Of a stretch of DNA of 64,000 nucleotides, positions 35,898 to 45,109 are shown in pieces. The translations under genes and the position numbers were made by a program. The notes beneath the pieces were generated by a model, which saw nothing but the letters and a program-made list of their open reading frames with translations, had not been told where the DNA came from and searched no databases. The number at the start of each line of letters is the position of its first letter. Within the stretch, counting starts at the first letter, position 1. Origin of the DNA: JARRQJ01 sp037381915 (GTDB lineage Bacteria; Pseudomonadota; Gammaproteobacteria; DRLM01); the NCBI GenBank assembly GCA_037381915.1, contig JARRQJ010000030.1, forward strand, positions 1 through 64,000, given 5' to 3'.

Positions 35898-36173
35898 CTA
35901 ATCTTCCATTGAACTGCTTACTTGCACCTCGTCAATGCTGTGCAACGAACCGCCGAGATTGGTGATGGTCTCGCTGATGGCATCGAAATTGACGTCATCT
36001 CCCTCGATGATGACCTGCACCGTCTCGGTTTTCTCGTCCACCTCCTGCACGGTAAAGGTGACGCGGTAGTCGACGCCGTGCTCGGCGATGGCCTTGGCGA
36101 ACTCCAGGCCATTGGGCTGATGGGGTTTAAGCACGTCCAGTACGATGCGTTTGACTAAGACCATGGTTGTCAT
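35898..36173 (-). CDS. DUF211 protein
   Basis: 91 residues, beginning LVKRIVLDVLKPHQPNGLEFA and continuing with GVDYRVTFTVQEVDEKTETVQVIIEGDDV. This matches the DUF211 family, small ferredoxin-fold proteins first noticed in archaea, some in contact with membrane proteins. Paired with the VIT1-like gene, it could regulate it (inference). Confidence 0.8.
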   Translation of the reverse strand: MTTMVLVKRIVLDVLKPHQPNGLEFAKAIAEHGVDYRVTFTVQEVDEKTETVQVIIEGDDVNFDAISETITNLGGSLHSIDEVQVSSSMED

Positions 36174-36263
36174 TTTCCTTGCAGGCTTGCCTTCCCCCGA
36201 ATTGTACCCCGGAACGTACGCAGTCGGCAGCCGCCCGTGGATCCATGCGCAACGGGCATGGTT

Positions 36264-38459
36264 TCAGCGCTGCTCCGGCGGGCCGGCCACGCTGATCTTC
36301 CAGCAATTGTGAATGCGCGGGTTGCGCGCGAAATCCTCGGGAATGGTGGCGTGGGTGATGTCTTCGATGCGTAATCCCGGCAGCGCCGCCCGGTCCATTT
36401 TGAAGTTGCGCAGATTGTTGGAAAAGATCAACACGCCGCGGGGGGCCAGGAGTCGCGCGGTGGCCTCGAGCAGGGCCGGGTGATCGCGCTGGACATCGAA
36501 GGTGTGTGCCATGCGCGTCGAATTGGAGAAGCTGGGGGGGTCGAGGAAGATCAGATCGTAACGCTGCCTGTCCTGCGCGGCCTGGTCAAGCCATGTCAGG
36601 CAGTCCGCCTGGATATAACGATGCCGGGCGTCGCTGTAACCGTTGAGCGCCAGATTCTTGCGTGCCCAGTCGAGATAAGTCCGCGACATGTCGACGCTGG
36701 TGGTGCTCGCCGCGCCGCCGGCGGCGGCGTAGACCGTGGCGGCACCGGTATAGGCAAACAGGTTAAGGAAGTGTTTGCCGTAGGCCAGGTCGCGCAGCCG
36801 GGCGCGGGTGAGGCGATGGTCGAGAAACAGACCGGTATCCAGATAATCGGTGAAATTCACCAGGAAGCGCAGGCCGCCTTCGCCCACTTCGTGGAATTGT
36901 CTTTCCGTGGCGAGCTTTTCATACTGCGCCTGGCCCTTCTGGCGGCGGCGCACCTTGAAAAACAATTGCGCGGGGGAGACCTCCAGCACCCGGGGGATGG
37001 TGGACAGCGCTTCCTGCAGGCGGGTTGCTGCCTTGGCGGGATCGATATCCTTGGGGGCCTGATATTCCTGCACATGCACCCAGTGCCGCTCGCCCTGATA
37101 GAGATCCACGGCCACGGCGTACTCAGGCATATCGGCGTCATAGACCCGGTAGCAGGCGATGTGTCCGCGTCTGGCCCATTTGCCCAGGTGCTTGAGATTT
37201 TTCCGCAGGCGGTTGGCGAACATCTCGGCGCCGGGGCCGAGCGGTGCGGTGCTCGTCGCCTCGGGTATTGCTGAGGCGCGTGACGTGACGAACCACTCCG
37301 CACTGATGTCGAAACATAACAGTTTGCATTCCAGGGCGCCGTTGTACAGGGAGTAGATCTTGCGCGCGCGCAATCCCATGCGTCTGCCCAGTTCGGGATT
37401 GGCGGTGAATATGGCGGCGCGCCAGCCGCCGAAATGTGTCTTGAGCCGCTCGCCGAGATGGCCATACAGGTATTGCAGTTCGGAGAGTTCGCCGAGGCGT
37501 TCGCCGTAGGGCGGGTTGCTGACTACGAGACCGGGTGTGGAATGTTTGCCGCTGGGCGGGGTGCAATCGCCCAGTTCGCGCCGTTCCACATGGATGTGGG
37601 CGCCAAGTCCGGCGCGGGCGATATTGTCATGGGCGGCACGCACCGCGCGGCGATCGGCGTCATAGCCGATGATGGCCGGCGGCTGCGCTAGACCGGCGTC
37701 ACGGCGTGCAGCGGCCTCTTCCAGAAGCGTTTGCCACAGCGCGGCATCGTGGCCGCGCCAGCCGAGAAAACCGAAATAATCGCGCCCCAGTCCGGGGGCG
37801 ATGTCCGCCGCCATCAGCGCCCCTTCGATCAACAATGTGCCGCTCCCGCACAGCGGATCGAGCAGCGGTGCGCCCGCCTTGGCTACCTCCGGCCAGCCGG
37901 CGCGCAACAATACCGCGGCAGCGAGATTCTCTTTCATGGGTGCCGCCATGGCCTCGCTGCGGTAGCCGCGGCGATGCAGGCTCTCACCGGAAAGGTCGAG
38001 GCTGAGCGTCGCTTCGTCTCTATGCAGATAGATATTGATGCGCACCGCAGGCCGTTCCCGTTTCACATCGGGGCGATATCCGTGACGTTCGCGCAGCTGG
38101 TCGACGATGGCATCCTTGGCCTTGAGGGCGCCGTAGCGGCTGTGGTTGATCTGGGATTGAGTGGTAGTGAAATCGATGGCCAGGCTGGCGTCGGCGGCGA
38201 GATGCCCGTCCCAGTCGATGGCACGTACGCCCGCGTACAAGGCCTCGGGTGTCTCCGCAGTGAAGCGTGACAGGGGCAGCAGGATGCGATTGGCGAGTCG
38301 CGACCACAGGCAGCCGCGGTAGGCGACAGCCAGATTGCCTTCGAAGGCGACCCCCGCTCGGGTCTCGCGGACACTGGCGGCGCCCAGGCGGCGCAACTCC
38401 GCGGCGAGCAATGATTCCATGCCCTTGGGCGTGGTGGCGAAAAAGCTGGAGGAATTCAT
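36264..38459 (-). CDS. rlmKL: 23S rRNA methyltransferase RlmKL (bifunctional)
   Basis: 731 residues. The N-terminal THUMP domain is followed by the RlmL domain, with PLLDPLCGSGTLLIE and the VVSNPPYGERLG catalytic motif, which makes m2G2445. The C-terminal RlmK domain has LNLFAYTGAATVYAA and LIFLDPPSFSNST, which makes m7G2069. Length and architecture are normal for Gammaproteobacteria. Confidence 0.96.
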   Translation of the reverse strand: MNSSSFFATTPKGMESLLAAELRRLGAASVRETRAGVAFEGNLAVAYRGCLWSRLANRILLPLSRFTAETPEALYAGVRAIDWDGHLAADASLAIDFTTTQSQINHSRYGALKAKDAIVDQLRERHGYRPDVKRERPAVRINIYLHRDEATLSLDLSGESLHRRGYRSEAMAAPMKENLAAAVLLRAGWPEVAKAGAPLLDPLCGSGTLLIEGALMAADIAPGLGRDYFGFLGWRGHDAALWQTLLEEAAARRDAGLAQPPAIIGYDADRRAVRAAHDNIARAGLGAHIHVERRELGDCTPPSGKHSTPGLVVSNPPYGERLGELSELQYLYGHLGERLKTHFGGWRAAIFTANPELGRRMGLRARKIYSLYNGALECKLLCFDISAEWFVTSRASAIPEATSTAPLGPGAEMFANRLRKNLKHLGKWARRGHIACYRVYDADMPEYAVAVDLYQGERHWVHVQEYQAPKDIDPAKAATRLQEALSTIPRVLEVSPAQLFFKVRRRQKGQAQYEKLATERQFHEVGEGGLRFLVNFTDYLDTGLFLDHRLTRARLRDLAYGKHFLNLFAYTGAATVYAAAGGAASTTSVDMSRTYLDWARKNLALNGYSDARHRYIQADCLTWLDQAAQDRQRYDLIFLDPPSFSNSTRMAHTFDVQRDHPALLEATARLLAPRGVLIFSNNLRNFKMDRAALPGLRIEDITHATIPEDFARNPRIHNCWKISVAGPPEQR

Positions 38460-38625
38460 GTTGGAACTGATGGCAAAGGATACATTTTACTTTAAACAAG
38501 GGCCATGATTGCGTCGTTATGTCGGGCGGGCCGCAGCGCGGCCCAACATCCGGCAGTTTTGATTTGAGGATTGCCGGCCACCGGTGCGGAGCGGTGAGCG
38601 GTTTTTCTCCCGTGTTTCATGATCG

Positions 38626-40281
38626 CTATTTGTGCGCCGGACTCGCAGTGAAGGCCTCGGGCCGCCAGGGATCGTCGGCGACGTCATCATGTTGGGATGC
38701 ACGGCCGCGAATTTTGGTCGCGGCCTGTTCCACCCGGCGCGCCAAGGCGCCGGTGTCCGGATTACGTTCCTGGCCGTAACAGAGGCGTTGCACGGCGCGA
38801 ACGGTATCCCGCAGTTGCGCATCGCCGCCGTGACGGTGTTCCCACTCATCCAATCCCTGCTCCAGGGTACGGCTGCCGAAGGCGGCGAGCAGTTGTGCCT
38901 GCAAGGGGTGATGGATCGCCGGAGGCGGCGGTTCCCGTACAGGGGGGGCGGTTTGCACCGTTTCCGGGGATGTGGTGCGCGGCCGCGTCCATAGTCGGAT
39001 CATGGTTGCGATCCACATCATGGCGAACAGCAAAGCCGTGAGCTGCCACCACAGGAGCTTGTCGTTGCCGGTCGTGGCACCGCCCCGTACGGTGGTGTGG
39101 ACGGCCGTGGTCTTGTCTGCGTGGGGCGTTGGCGCGACAGCGGCAGCCGGGACAGTGAGGGTGACGGCCTCCGCTTCGGCCACCGCCATGGCGCCTCGTT
39201 TGCTGTCGAAATAGGGAATGCGTATCGGCGGCAGCTTGAATGTCCCCCCGCTCTGCGGCAGGGCCGATAGGGTGTATTCAACGACCGAGGTCAGGCCGCC
39301 GGTAACGGTCTCCGTCTTGCGTTGGGCGTGATCGCTGGACACCTTGATATGCGCCGGCATTGCCGCCAAGGGGAGGGTGTCCGGCAGGGCGAAGCGACTG
39401 AATGGGCCGCGTACGGTCACGGTCCAGGTACTGACCTTGTTGACGCTCGGCGCGGGTCTGGGAGGGGTTTGGGTCAGGAGCGGCGTACCCACCGGGATGT
39501 CCGCGGTGACATTATCCGGGAGGGTCTTCACCTCCACGCGCTGCTGCTGATGGGGTAGGCGTAGTTTGCGTCCGTCCCCGGTGACCGCCCACACGTCCGG
39601 TAGATTGATAGTCATGGTGCCGCTTTGCTTCGGAAAGATCGCCCAGGCGATACGCGTCACGTCATAAGCGATGCCGCCCACCTTTTCCTTGCGTTCGCTC
39701 TGCGGCAGATCGTGATGTTCCATGAGTTCGATGGCCATGGGCTCGGTCTCAATGTATTCGCCGACGCTGGCGGTCTTGAGCTTGATGCGGTGATACACAT
39801 CCAGCCACGCTACCACCTGCTGGCGCTGCCACACGCTTTGGGCGCTCACGCCTCCCTTGCTGAAGATTTCCGGCAGGCTCCCCGCCGGCAAGGGACGGGC
39901 CACGATGGTGATAGGCGAGGTATGGAGACCGTCGACGCTGAAGACGGGAATGGTCAGGTGGCCCGCGTGGCGGGGAAACAGATCGACGGTCAATTCCGAG
40001 GTGGAGCGCCCCTGGCTGCGATAGATGTTGTAACGATTCTCCACATGAGGGGTGCCGATGTCGAAGTCCTTGGTTAGCTCGCTGAGGTCTACGTTGGGCG
40101 ATATCCCCTGGGCGCGCAGCCGCGTATCGCTGTTGATCAGGGACAGGGTCAGTACCACGTGTTCCTGCAGGACCAGTTCCTTGCGATCGACGCTGGCGCT
40201 GAGTTCTGCGGCCTGGGCCGCCGCGAGCTTGAATAAGGCGAGCGCAGCGAGGAGCGCATATCCGAGAATTCGTACTACCAT
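38626..40281 (-). CDS. batD: BatD-like protein (oxygen-tolerance/Bat operon)
   Basis: 551 residues from ATG 40281, which starts the signal peptide VVRILGYALLAALALFKLAAAQA. A large periplasmic region follows (AELSASVDRKELVLQEHVVLTLSL, PSNLTIPVFS-type repeats). One C-terminal helix near KLLWWQLTALLFAMMWIATMI and a cytoplasmic tail end the chain. It overlaps the preceding TPR gene by a few bases, as expected in a Bat operon. The Bat proteins are linked to aerotolerance in Bacteroides; the precise role in proteobacteria is unknown. Confidence 0.88.
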   Translation of the reverse strand: MVVRILGYALLAALALFKLAAAQAAELSASVDRKELVLQEHVVLTLSLINSDTRLRAQGISPNVDLSELTKDFDIGTPHVENRYNIYRSQGRSTSELTVDLFPRHAGHLTIPVFSVDGLHTSPITIVARPLPAGSLPEIFSKGGVSAQSVWQRQQVVAWLDVYHRIKLKTASVGEYIETEPMAIELMEHHDLPQSERKEKVGGIAYDVTRIAWAIFPKQSGTMTINLPDVWAVTGDGRKLRLPHQQQRVEVKTLPDNVTADIPVGTPLLTQTPPRPAPSVNKVSTWTVTVRGPFSRFALPDTLPLAAMPAHIKVSSDHAQRKTETVTGGLTSVVEYTLSALPQSGGTFKLPPIRIPYFDSKRGAMAVAEAEAVTLTVPAAAVAPTPHADKTTAVHTTVRGGATTGNDKLLWWQLTALLFAMMWIATMIRLWTRPRTTSPETVQTAPPVREPPPPAIHHPLQAQLLAAFGSRTLEQGLDEWEHRHGGDAQLRDTVRAVQRLCYGQERNPDTGALARRVEQAATKIRGRASQHDDVADDPWRPEAFTASPAHK

Positions 40282-41255
40282 GGCTTGCCTTTGATGATCA
40301 TTACATCGGGACCGTAGTCTTCCTGCCGAAAGCGGCGGCGCAGGAAGTCGGCGGAATTGTCCGGCAGGGATTCCAGCTCCGGTGAGCCGCTGCCGTGGTC
40401 GGCGCTGCTGCGCCACAGCGCCAGGGTCTGCTGTAAACGTTCGTCGCGGCTGTTGCGAGGAGGGCTGGCATCACTTGCCTGCCGTCCTGGTAGCGTGCCC
40501 GGCCGTCGCTGTGACGATTTGTCCTGAGCGGTGTCTGGGGAGTTGCTGCGGGCGGTGCGGTCTTTTCCTTGGCGGCGCCGGTCCAACTGCTCGGCGTCGG
40601 CGCTGCTGGGGCCGGGTGCGGGCAGCAGTGATTGCTTGGCGTCTTTGCGCTGTTGTTCGCCGCGGTGGGCGTCGAGAAACTGATTGACCAGGCTGAGATT
40701 GAGCGCCGCCTTGCTGAGCTTCGGTTCCAGGCGCAGCGCCGCCCGATAGCTGTCGCTCGCCGCACGGAAGCGATGCAGTTGCGCCAGGGCGTTGCCGGCG
40801 TTGTAAAGCGCACGGGCCTTTTGCATGTCGTCGCCAGTGCGTTGCGCCGCTCGTTGAAAGGCGCTGAGCGCGGCCTGCCAAACCTGGAGACGATAGGCCG
40901 CGGTACCCTCGCCCATGCGGCCGTTATAGCCGTCTACTTTACCGTACAGCGCTTGCGCCCGACCGTAATGACCTTGCTGCAAAGCATCATAGGCGCGTTG
41001 TTCGCTCCACGGCGCTGCGTTGCTCGGGGTGGGCCAGACAATGAGCGGCGCCGCCAGCAGCGGGGCGACGAGCAGCATCAGGGCCTCGCGGCGCCGTGCG
41101 CCGTTCCACAGAAACAACAACAGGCTGATGGCCAGCAGCCAGGGGTAGAGCGCGACACCTTGTATCAGCGGTCGCGAGACCGCATGCGGCGCGGCGCGGG
41201 TACGGTTGTGCAATTGCGCCAGCAGCGCGCGCCATTCGCCGTCGTCGTCGCGCAA
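40275..41255 (-). CDS. TPR (BatC-like) segment of a frameshifted VWA-TPR protein
   Basis: 326 residues as an open frame from a TTG. It begins with GEWRALLAQLHNRTRAAPHAVSR and the membrane helix LYPWLLAISLLLFLWNGARR, normally the C-terminal part of the VWA protein (BatB). TPR units follow (MGEGTAAYRLQVWQAALSAF, KARALYNAGNALAQLHRFRAAS) and then a low-complexity basic tail. It must be the downstream half of a VWA-TPR fusion whose upstream half is at 40987-41988. The two frames meet near 41262 and a 1-nt change would join them. Confidence 0.8.
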   Translation of the reverse strand: MRDDDGEWRALLAQLHNRTRAAPHAVSRPLIQGVALYPWLLAISLLLFLWNGARRREALMLLVAPLLAAPLIVWPTPSNAAPWSEQRAYDALQQGHYGRAQALYGKVDGYNGRMGEGTAAYRLQVWQAALSAFQRAAQRTGDDMQKARALYNAGNALAQLHRFRAASDSYRAALRLEPKLSKAALNLSLVNQFLDAHRGEQQRKDAKQSLLPAPGPSSADAEQLDRRRQGKDRTARSNSPDTAQDKSSQRRPGTLPGRQASDASPPRNSRDERLQQTLALWRSSADHGSGSPELESLPDNSADFLRRRFRQEDYGPDVMIIKGKPW

Positions 41256-41988
41256 ACCGAAAGTGGCCGCTGCTGTCCGGTACCGGGCTGCCGCTGTCCG
41301 TGCCCACGCCGATCACGAACAGGGGAATATGCTCCCTGTCCAGGCGGCGCGCCGCCGCCAGGGTGTCCGGATCATGAAACTCGCCGTCGCTGAGCAGGAC
41401 CACCGCCCGGCTGCGTTCGGCGCTGGCGCCCAACAGCTGTTCCGCCACCTCCAGTGCCCGCGTCAGATTGGAACCGGGCAGGGAGGTGAGGCCGGGATCG
41501 AGCAGGTCGACGAAGCGCAGAAAGGCATCGTAGTCGGTGGTGAGCGGCACCATGCCGTAGGCGTTGGCGGAGAAGGCCACCAGGCCGATGCGGTCGTTGC
41601 TCAGCAGTCTGGTGAAATCGTGCAATTCCCGCTTGACTCGCGCCAGGCGGGTCGGGGAAACATCGGCGGCGGCCATGGACGGCGAGATGTCCACAATTAC
41701 CGCGATATCGGCGCCACGCTGTCGTGCCGGCTGCGGGTGTTGCGGTTGCCAGTACGGACCGGCAGCCGCCATTGCCGCCAGGGTCCAGGCGAGGAACAGG
41801 CTTGCGGAGTAGATGGGACGCCGTGCCGCGCCCACCAGCAGGCGCTGCAGCAGGGGCGGATCGGCGAAGCCTGCGAGTTTATTGTGCCGCCTGCGGCCTT
41901 GACGCCAGGCCAGAGCCAACCACGGCACGACGGCCAACAACAGCCACAGCGGCTCCCGCCAGTGCAGATGGGCCAGCCAGGCGCTCAC
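40987..41988 (-). CDS. VWA domain protein (BatB-like), C-terminus frameshifted
   Basis: 333 residues as called. N-terminal helices, then a VWA domain with the MIDAS motif IAVIVDISPSMAAADVSP, VVLLSDGEFHDP and GVGTDSGSPVPDSSGHF. After residue about 243 the reading frame becomes Arg- and Ala-rich shadow sequence while the other frame continues normal protein (see 40275). The true product would be one protein of about 571 residues. One C too many at about 41262 would explain it. Confidence 0.82.
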   Translation of the reverse strand: MSAWLAHLHWREPLWLLLAVVPWLALAWRQGRRRHNKLAGFADPPLLQRLLVGAARRPIYSASLFLAWTLAAMAAAGPYWQPQHPQPARQRGADIAVIVDISPSMAAADVSPTRLARVKRELHDFTRLLSNDRIGLVAFSANAYGMVPLTTDYDAFLRFVDLLDPGLTSLPGSNLTRALEVAEQLLGASAERSRAVVLLSDGEFHDPDTLAAARRLDREHIPLFVIGVGTDSGSPVPDSSGHFRFARRRRRMARAAGAIAQPYPRRAACGLATADTRCRALPLAAGHQPVVVSVERRTAPRGPDAARRPAAGGAAHCLAHPEQRSAVERTTRL

Positions 41989-42968
41989 GGCAATACCTCG
42001 CGCGCGCTGCGGCGCTGGGCCAGGAACAACAACATCAGTCCCAGCGCCAGAGGCAGCCAGTACCAGTCGAAATGTTCGCCGATGTTCTGCAAATGAATAT
42101 CAACCGTCTCCAGTCTCTTGATGTCGGCAAGGATAGCCTTGGCGTCGTCGCTGCTTTTAACACGGTAATAACGGCCGCCGGTCTCGGTGGCGATTTGCTG
42201 CAGCAGGGTCTGGTCCAGGGGCAGTTCGGAGGCGATGGTGCCGCCGCTGGGCCCGCCCGGATAGGCGACGATGCCCGACTGGCCGATGCCCACTGTATAG
42301 ATACGCACTTTATACTGTTTCGCCAGTTCCAGCGCGTCTTCGGGGGAGAACCGGCCGGCGGTGTTGGTGCCGTCGGTAAACAGGAACAGCACCCGCGCCT
42401 GCCGTGGCCGGTCGCGCAGCCGTTTCACCGCCAGCGCTATGGCGTCGCCCATGGCGGTGCGTTCGCCGGCAATGCCGTTCTTGATGTCATGCAGCATGCT
42501 GCGCACCAGGGCGAGATCGCGGGTGACCGGCGTCAGGGTGAAGGCGTCGTCGCCGAACACGATGAGCCCGGCGCGGTCGCCCGGGCGTTGCGCGAGCAGG
42601 CGGTCGACGATGGCCTTTACCATGTCCAGGCGGTTGACGCGGTGGCCGTCGACCACGAAATCCTCGGCGCGCATGGAGCCCGACACATCGATGGCGAACA
42701 TCAGATCCCGGCCGGGGTAATCGTAGGGATGTACGATCACCCATTGCGGCCGCGCCAGGGCCAGGACCAGCAGCATGCATCCCGTCAGCCACAGCCACGG
42801 CCAGCGTCGCGCCTGGACCGGCAATTCCGCCGCCAATTGCGCCAGCAATTGCGCGTGGGGATGGAACAGGGCGGGCTGTTTGCGCGGCGCACGGCGCCGC
42901 AGCCAGCGCCATACCAGGAACGGCAGGGGAAGGGCCAACAACCACCAAAGGGAGGCGAAGGTGAACAT
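41985..42968 (-). CDS. VWA domain protein (BatA-like)
   Basis: 327 residues. N-terminal helices (FASLWWLLALPLPFLVWRWL and WLWLTGCMLLVLALARP), VWA with DLMFAIDVSGSMRAEDFV (MIDAS), LFLFTDGTNTAGRF and VGIGQSG, then a C-terminal helix (WYWLPLALGLMLLFLAQRR). Paired with the VWA-TPR protein, which it overlaps by 4 nt. Confidence 0.9.
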   Translation of the reverse strand: MFTFASLWWLLALPLPFLVWRWLRRRAPRKQPALFHPHAQLLAQLAAELPVQARRWPWLWLTGCMLLVLALARPQWVIVHPYDYPGRDLMFAIDVSGSMRAEDFVVDGHRVNRLDMVKAIVDRLLAQRPGDRAGLIVFGDDAFTLTPVTRDLALVRSMLHDIKNGIAGERTAMGDAIALAVKRLRDRPRQARVLFLFTDGTNTAGRFSPEDALELAKQYKVRIYTVGIGQSGIVAYPGGPSGGTIASELPLDQTLLQQIATETGGRYYRVKSSDDAKAILADIKRLETVDIHLQNIGEHFDWYWLPLALGLMLLFLAQRRSAREVLP

Positions 42969-42971
42969 GGT

Positions 42972-43433
42972 TCAATTGCCCCGCCGTTGCGCGGCGGCGA
43001 GCCAGCGCCCGGCGCGCTCGAAACATTGGGAAGACAGGCCGGCGTTTGCTGTTTCGCGATAACGCAAGGCATGTAGTTGCTGCAACGTTTCACACCATGA
43101 GGTGTCATCTTCAACGGCGTTCGGGCGCGAGTGCGCGTTGAGCTGCGGCACGGCCAGGCCCAGGCGCAACAAGGTCGCGAGGCGATAAGCCGCCTCGCGA
43201 TCGGAGAGATGACGGGCTTGCCATGCCTTGTGCAGTGCCACCAGCCGTTGCCGCGCCTCGCGGGCCGGTGCGGCGTTACGCGGCGAATAGTGTGTCTTCA
43301 TAAACCACCCTAGCGCCGCTATTGCCAACAAGCAGATCACGGCAATCATGCCGAGCAGCATCCAGTCCGGACCGCCGGGAGGCGGCGGCGGCAGGATATC
43401 GGCCAGTTGTGATAAGGCGACGCCTTCTTTCAT
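42972..43433 (-). CDS. DUF4381 membrane protein
   Basis: 153 residues. Short Pro-rich N-terminus (ILPPPPPGGPDWMLLGM), one membrane helix, then a cytoplasmic helical domain with ARQRLVALHKAWQARHLSDREAAYRLATLLR. This is the standard small protein between DUF58 and VWA genes in such operons. It is 3 nt from the VWA gene. Confidence 0.85.
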   Translation of the reverse strand: MKEGVALSQLADILPPPPPGGPDWMLLGMIAVICLLAIAALGWFMKTHYSPRNAAPAREARQRLVALHKAWQARHLSDREAAYRLATLLRLGLAVPQLNAHSRPNAVEDDTSWCETLQQLHALRYRETANAGLSSQCFERAGRWLAAAQRRGN

Positions 43434-43493
43434 AAGCGGCTCATAAATAATCTGTCCTGCCCCTACCGGCCGGAATGAGCTTAATGCGGTTAA

Positions 43494-44399
43494 TCAGATG
43501 CCCCACAACAATTGCTCCAAGCGGCTTGCCGCGTCCTCGTGGGTATGGACGCGGATAATGTCGACGCCGGCGCCCAGCAGATTTCGTTGCAGGGCCGCGT
43601 TGCGTTTCGCCATGGCCGCGGCGTAGCGTTCACGCAGCCGCACGTCCCCGGTATCCACTACATACAGTTTGCCCTCGGGTGAACGGAAACGCGTGCGCCC
43701 GACGGCGCTGAGTTGTTCCTCGGCGGGGTCGACAATGTGAATAGCAGTGACTTCGCAGCGCTCGGCCAGGTGGCGCAAGGCCGGTTGCCGGCGTTCGTCC
43801 AGATGCTGGAAATCGCTGATCAGATAAATACTGCTGCCCCGTTCCACGCCACGCTCCAGATTTTCCAGAGATACGAATTCAAAATGCGGCGCCGCCGCCA
43901 GCGGGGCGATGACTGCACGCAGCAGATGCAGGGCGCCGTCCAGGTTGCGGGTGGGCGGGAAATCCTGCTCGCCGTCGCCGTTCAACACCAGGCCCGCCAC
44001 CCGCTCCTGGCGTGCGACGGCGGAGAAGGCCAACAGCGCCGCGACCCGCGCCGCGGTGGCCGCCTTGATCTCCCGGCGGGTGCCGAAGGCCATGGTGGGG
44101 CCGCGGTCGACGACCAGGTACACCAGCCGTTGCCGTTCCTCGCGAAACACCTTGGTGATGGGCCGCCCGCTGCGCGCCGTGGCGCGCCATTCCATGTGGC
44201 GCACGTCGTCGCCTGCCTGATAGGCGCGCAGGTCCTCCAGTTCCATGCCGCGCCCGCGAAATATTGACATCATCGGACCGGCATAACGGCTCGCCACCGG
44301 GCGGCGCTGCCGCGCCTGGAAGCGCAAGGTCTGGCGTTGCAGGTTTTCCAGTTCGGTGATGGAAAGTAGGGGGGCGCTAATTTCAGGCTGAGTTGTCAT
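43494..44399 (-). CDS. DUF58 domain protein
   Basis: 301 residues. The DUF58 signature GMELEDLRAYQAGDDVRHME and WRATARSGRPITKVF is clear, followed by a VWA-like half (YLVVDRGPTMAFGTRREIKA). Typical partner of MoxR AAA ATPases. Cytoplasmic, no membrane helix seen. Confidence 0.92.
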   Translation of the reverse strand: MTTQPEISAPLLSITELENLQRQTLRFQARQRRPVASRYAGPMMSIFRGRGMELEDLRAYQAGDDVRHMEWRATARSGRPITKVFREERQRLVYLVVDRGPTMAFGTRREIKAATAARVAALLAFSAVARQERVAGLVLNGDGEQDFPPTRNLDGALHLLRAVIAPLAAAPHFEFVSLENLERGVERGSSIYLISDFQHLDERRQPALRHLAERCEVTAIHIVDPAEEQLSAVGRTRFRSPEGKLYVVDTGDVRLRERYAAAMAKRNAALQRNLLGAGVDIIRVHTHEDAASRLEQLLWGI

Positions 44400-44432
44400 A
44401 TTACTATTTGAGTGTTGAGTTGGGGAATAAGG

Positions 44433-44731
44433 CTATGAGCTATCTCGCACAGGTTTCCACAGAAAAAGTTGATGGGAGCTAAGTGCAAGAAAAACTAAAG
44501 CCAAAAATGCACTCACTATAGCCAGAAGTAACATTGTGCATGCTGCATATAAAATGGCGTACAAAAAAACCACTTCTGCGCTTTTGGGTTGATGCAAGAA
44601 ATTACCCGAAGGCCGCAATTGCGACAACAGCGGATATTGTCGTTGCTATGAATCTTATCGCTGAAAGCTTGAATGGGACATTTGCACCGTGGGCAGCATT
44701 CATCCCATAGCAGTTTGCTAAGTAAAGCCAT
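44433..44731 (-). pseudogene. Possible frameshifted small zinc-ribbon membrane protein
   Basis: From ATG 44731 (RBS GGAAG) the frame gives MALLSKLLWDECCPRCKCP and RCCRNCGLR, two CxxC-type pairs. A second frame then continues with SAEVVFLYAILYAACTMLLL to LALSSHQ, a membrane helix. Joining the frames near 44600 would give a zinc-ribbon/TM protein of about 100 residues. Neither half alone is convincing and no family is recognised. It lies in an AT-rich insertion between moxR and the DUF58 gene. Confidence 0.3.
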
Positions 44732-44779
44732 AAATCTTCCACATTTCAAATGGTGCGCACAGCACACCCAACAGCACTG

Positions 44780-45100
44780 CGGCTCCTTTGATCCCGTAGA
44801 CGAGCCGAGCTGGGGATTAAGCGAGCTCCTGTTTGAGCCTGCATCACGTTTCGTGATGCGGGCGAGTTAGCGAGCGCCCAGTCCGGCGAGTAGCGCAGGG
44901 GACTCCGCGTTAGCGGAGCGCGCGTCTCCGGGTGTCATTTCTTTTGGGTACTTTTCGTTGGACAAGCAAAGAAAAGTACCCCGCCCGCGGGGGCGGGACC
45001 CCGCATTAAATGCATTCTTTGTCCCCGCAGGGGACACAATCACAATCAATTCAATTTCTGGATTCCGGGTCTTCGCTGCGCTACGCCCGGAATGACGAAT
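44780..45100. repeat. Cluster of palindromic repeat elements between moxR and DUF58 gene
   Basis: GGGTACTTTTCGTTGGACAA with its complement GAAAAGTACC makes a large hairpin at 44946-44982, followed by CCCGCCCGCGGGGGCGGG. At 45062-45093 ATTCCGGG ... CCCGGAAT brackets a spacer with CTTCGCTGCGCTACG. GCATCACG TTTCGTGATGC is another at about 44845. Sequences of these types are common dispersed palindromes in proteobacteria. No gene is seen here. Confidence 0.65.
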
Positions 45101-45109
45101 CTTTTACCC

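Noticed and set aside
41724..43076. 450-residue plus-strand frame
   Set aside because: Shadow of the two VWA genes and DUF4381 on the other strand.
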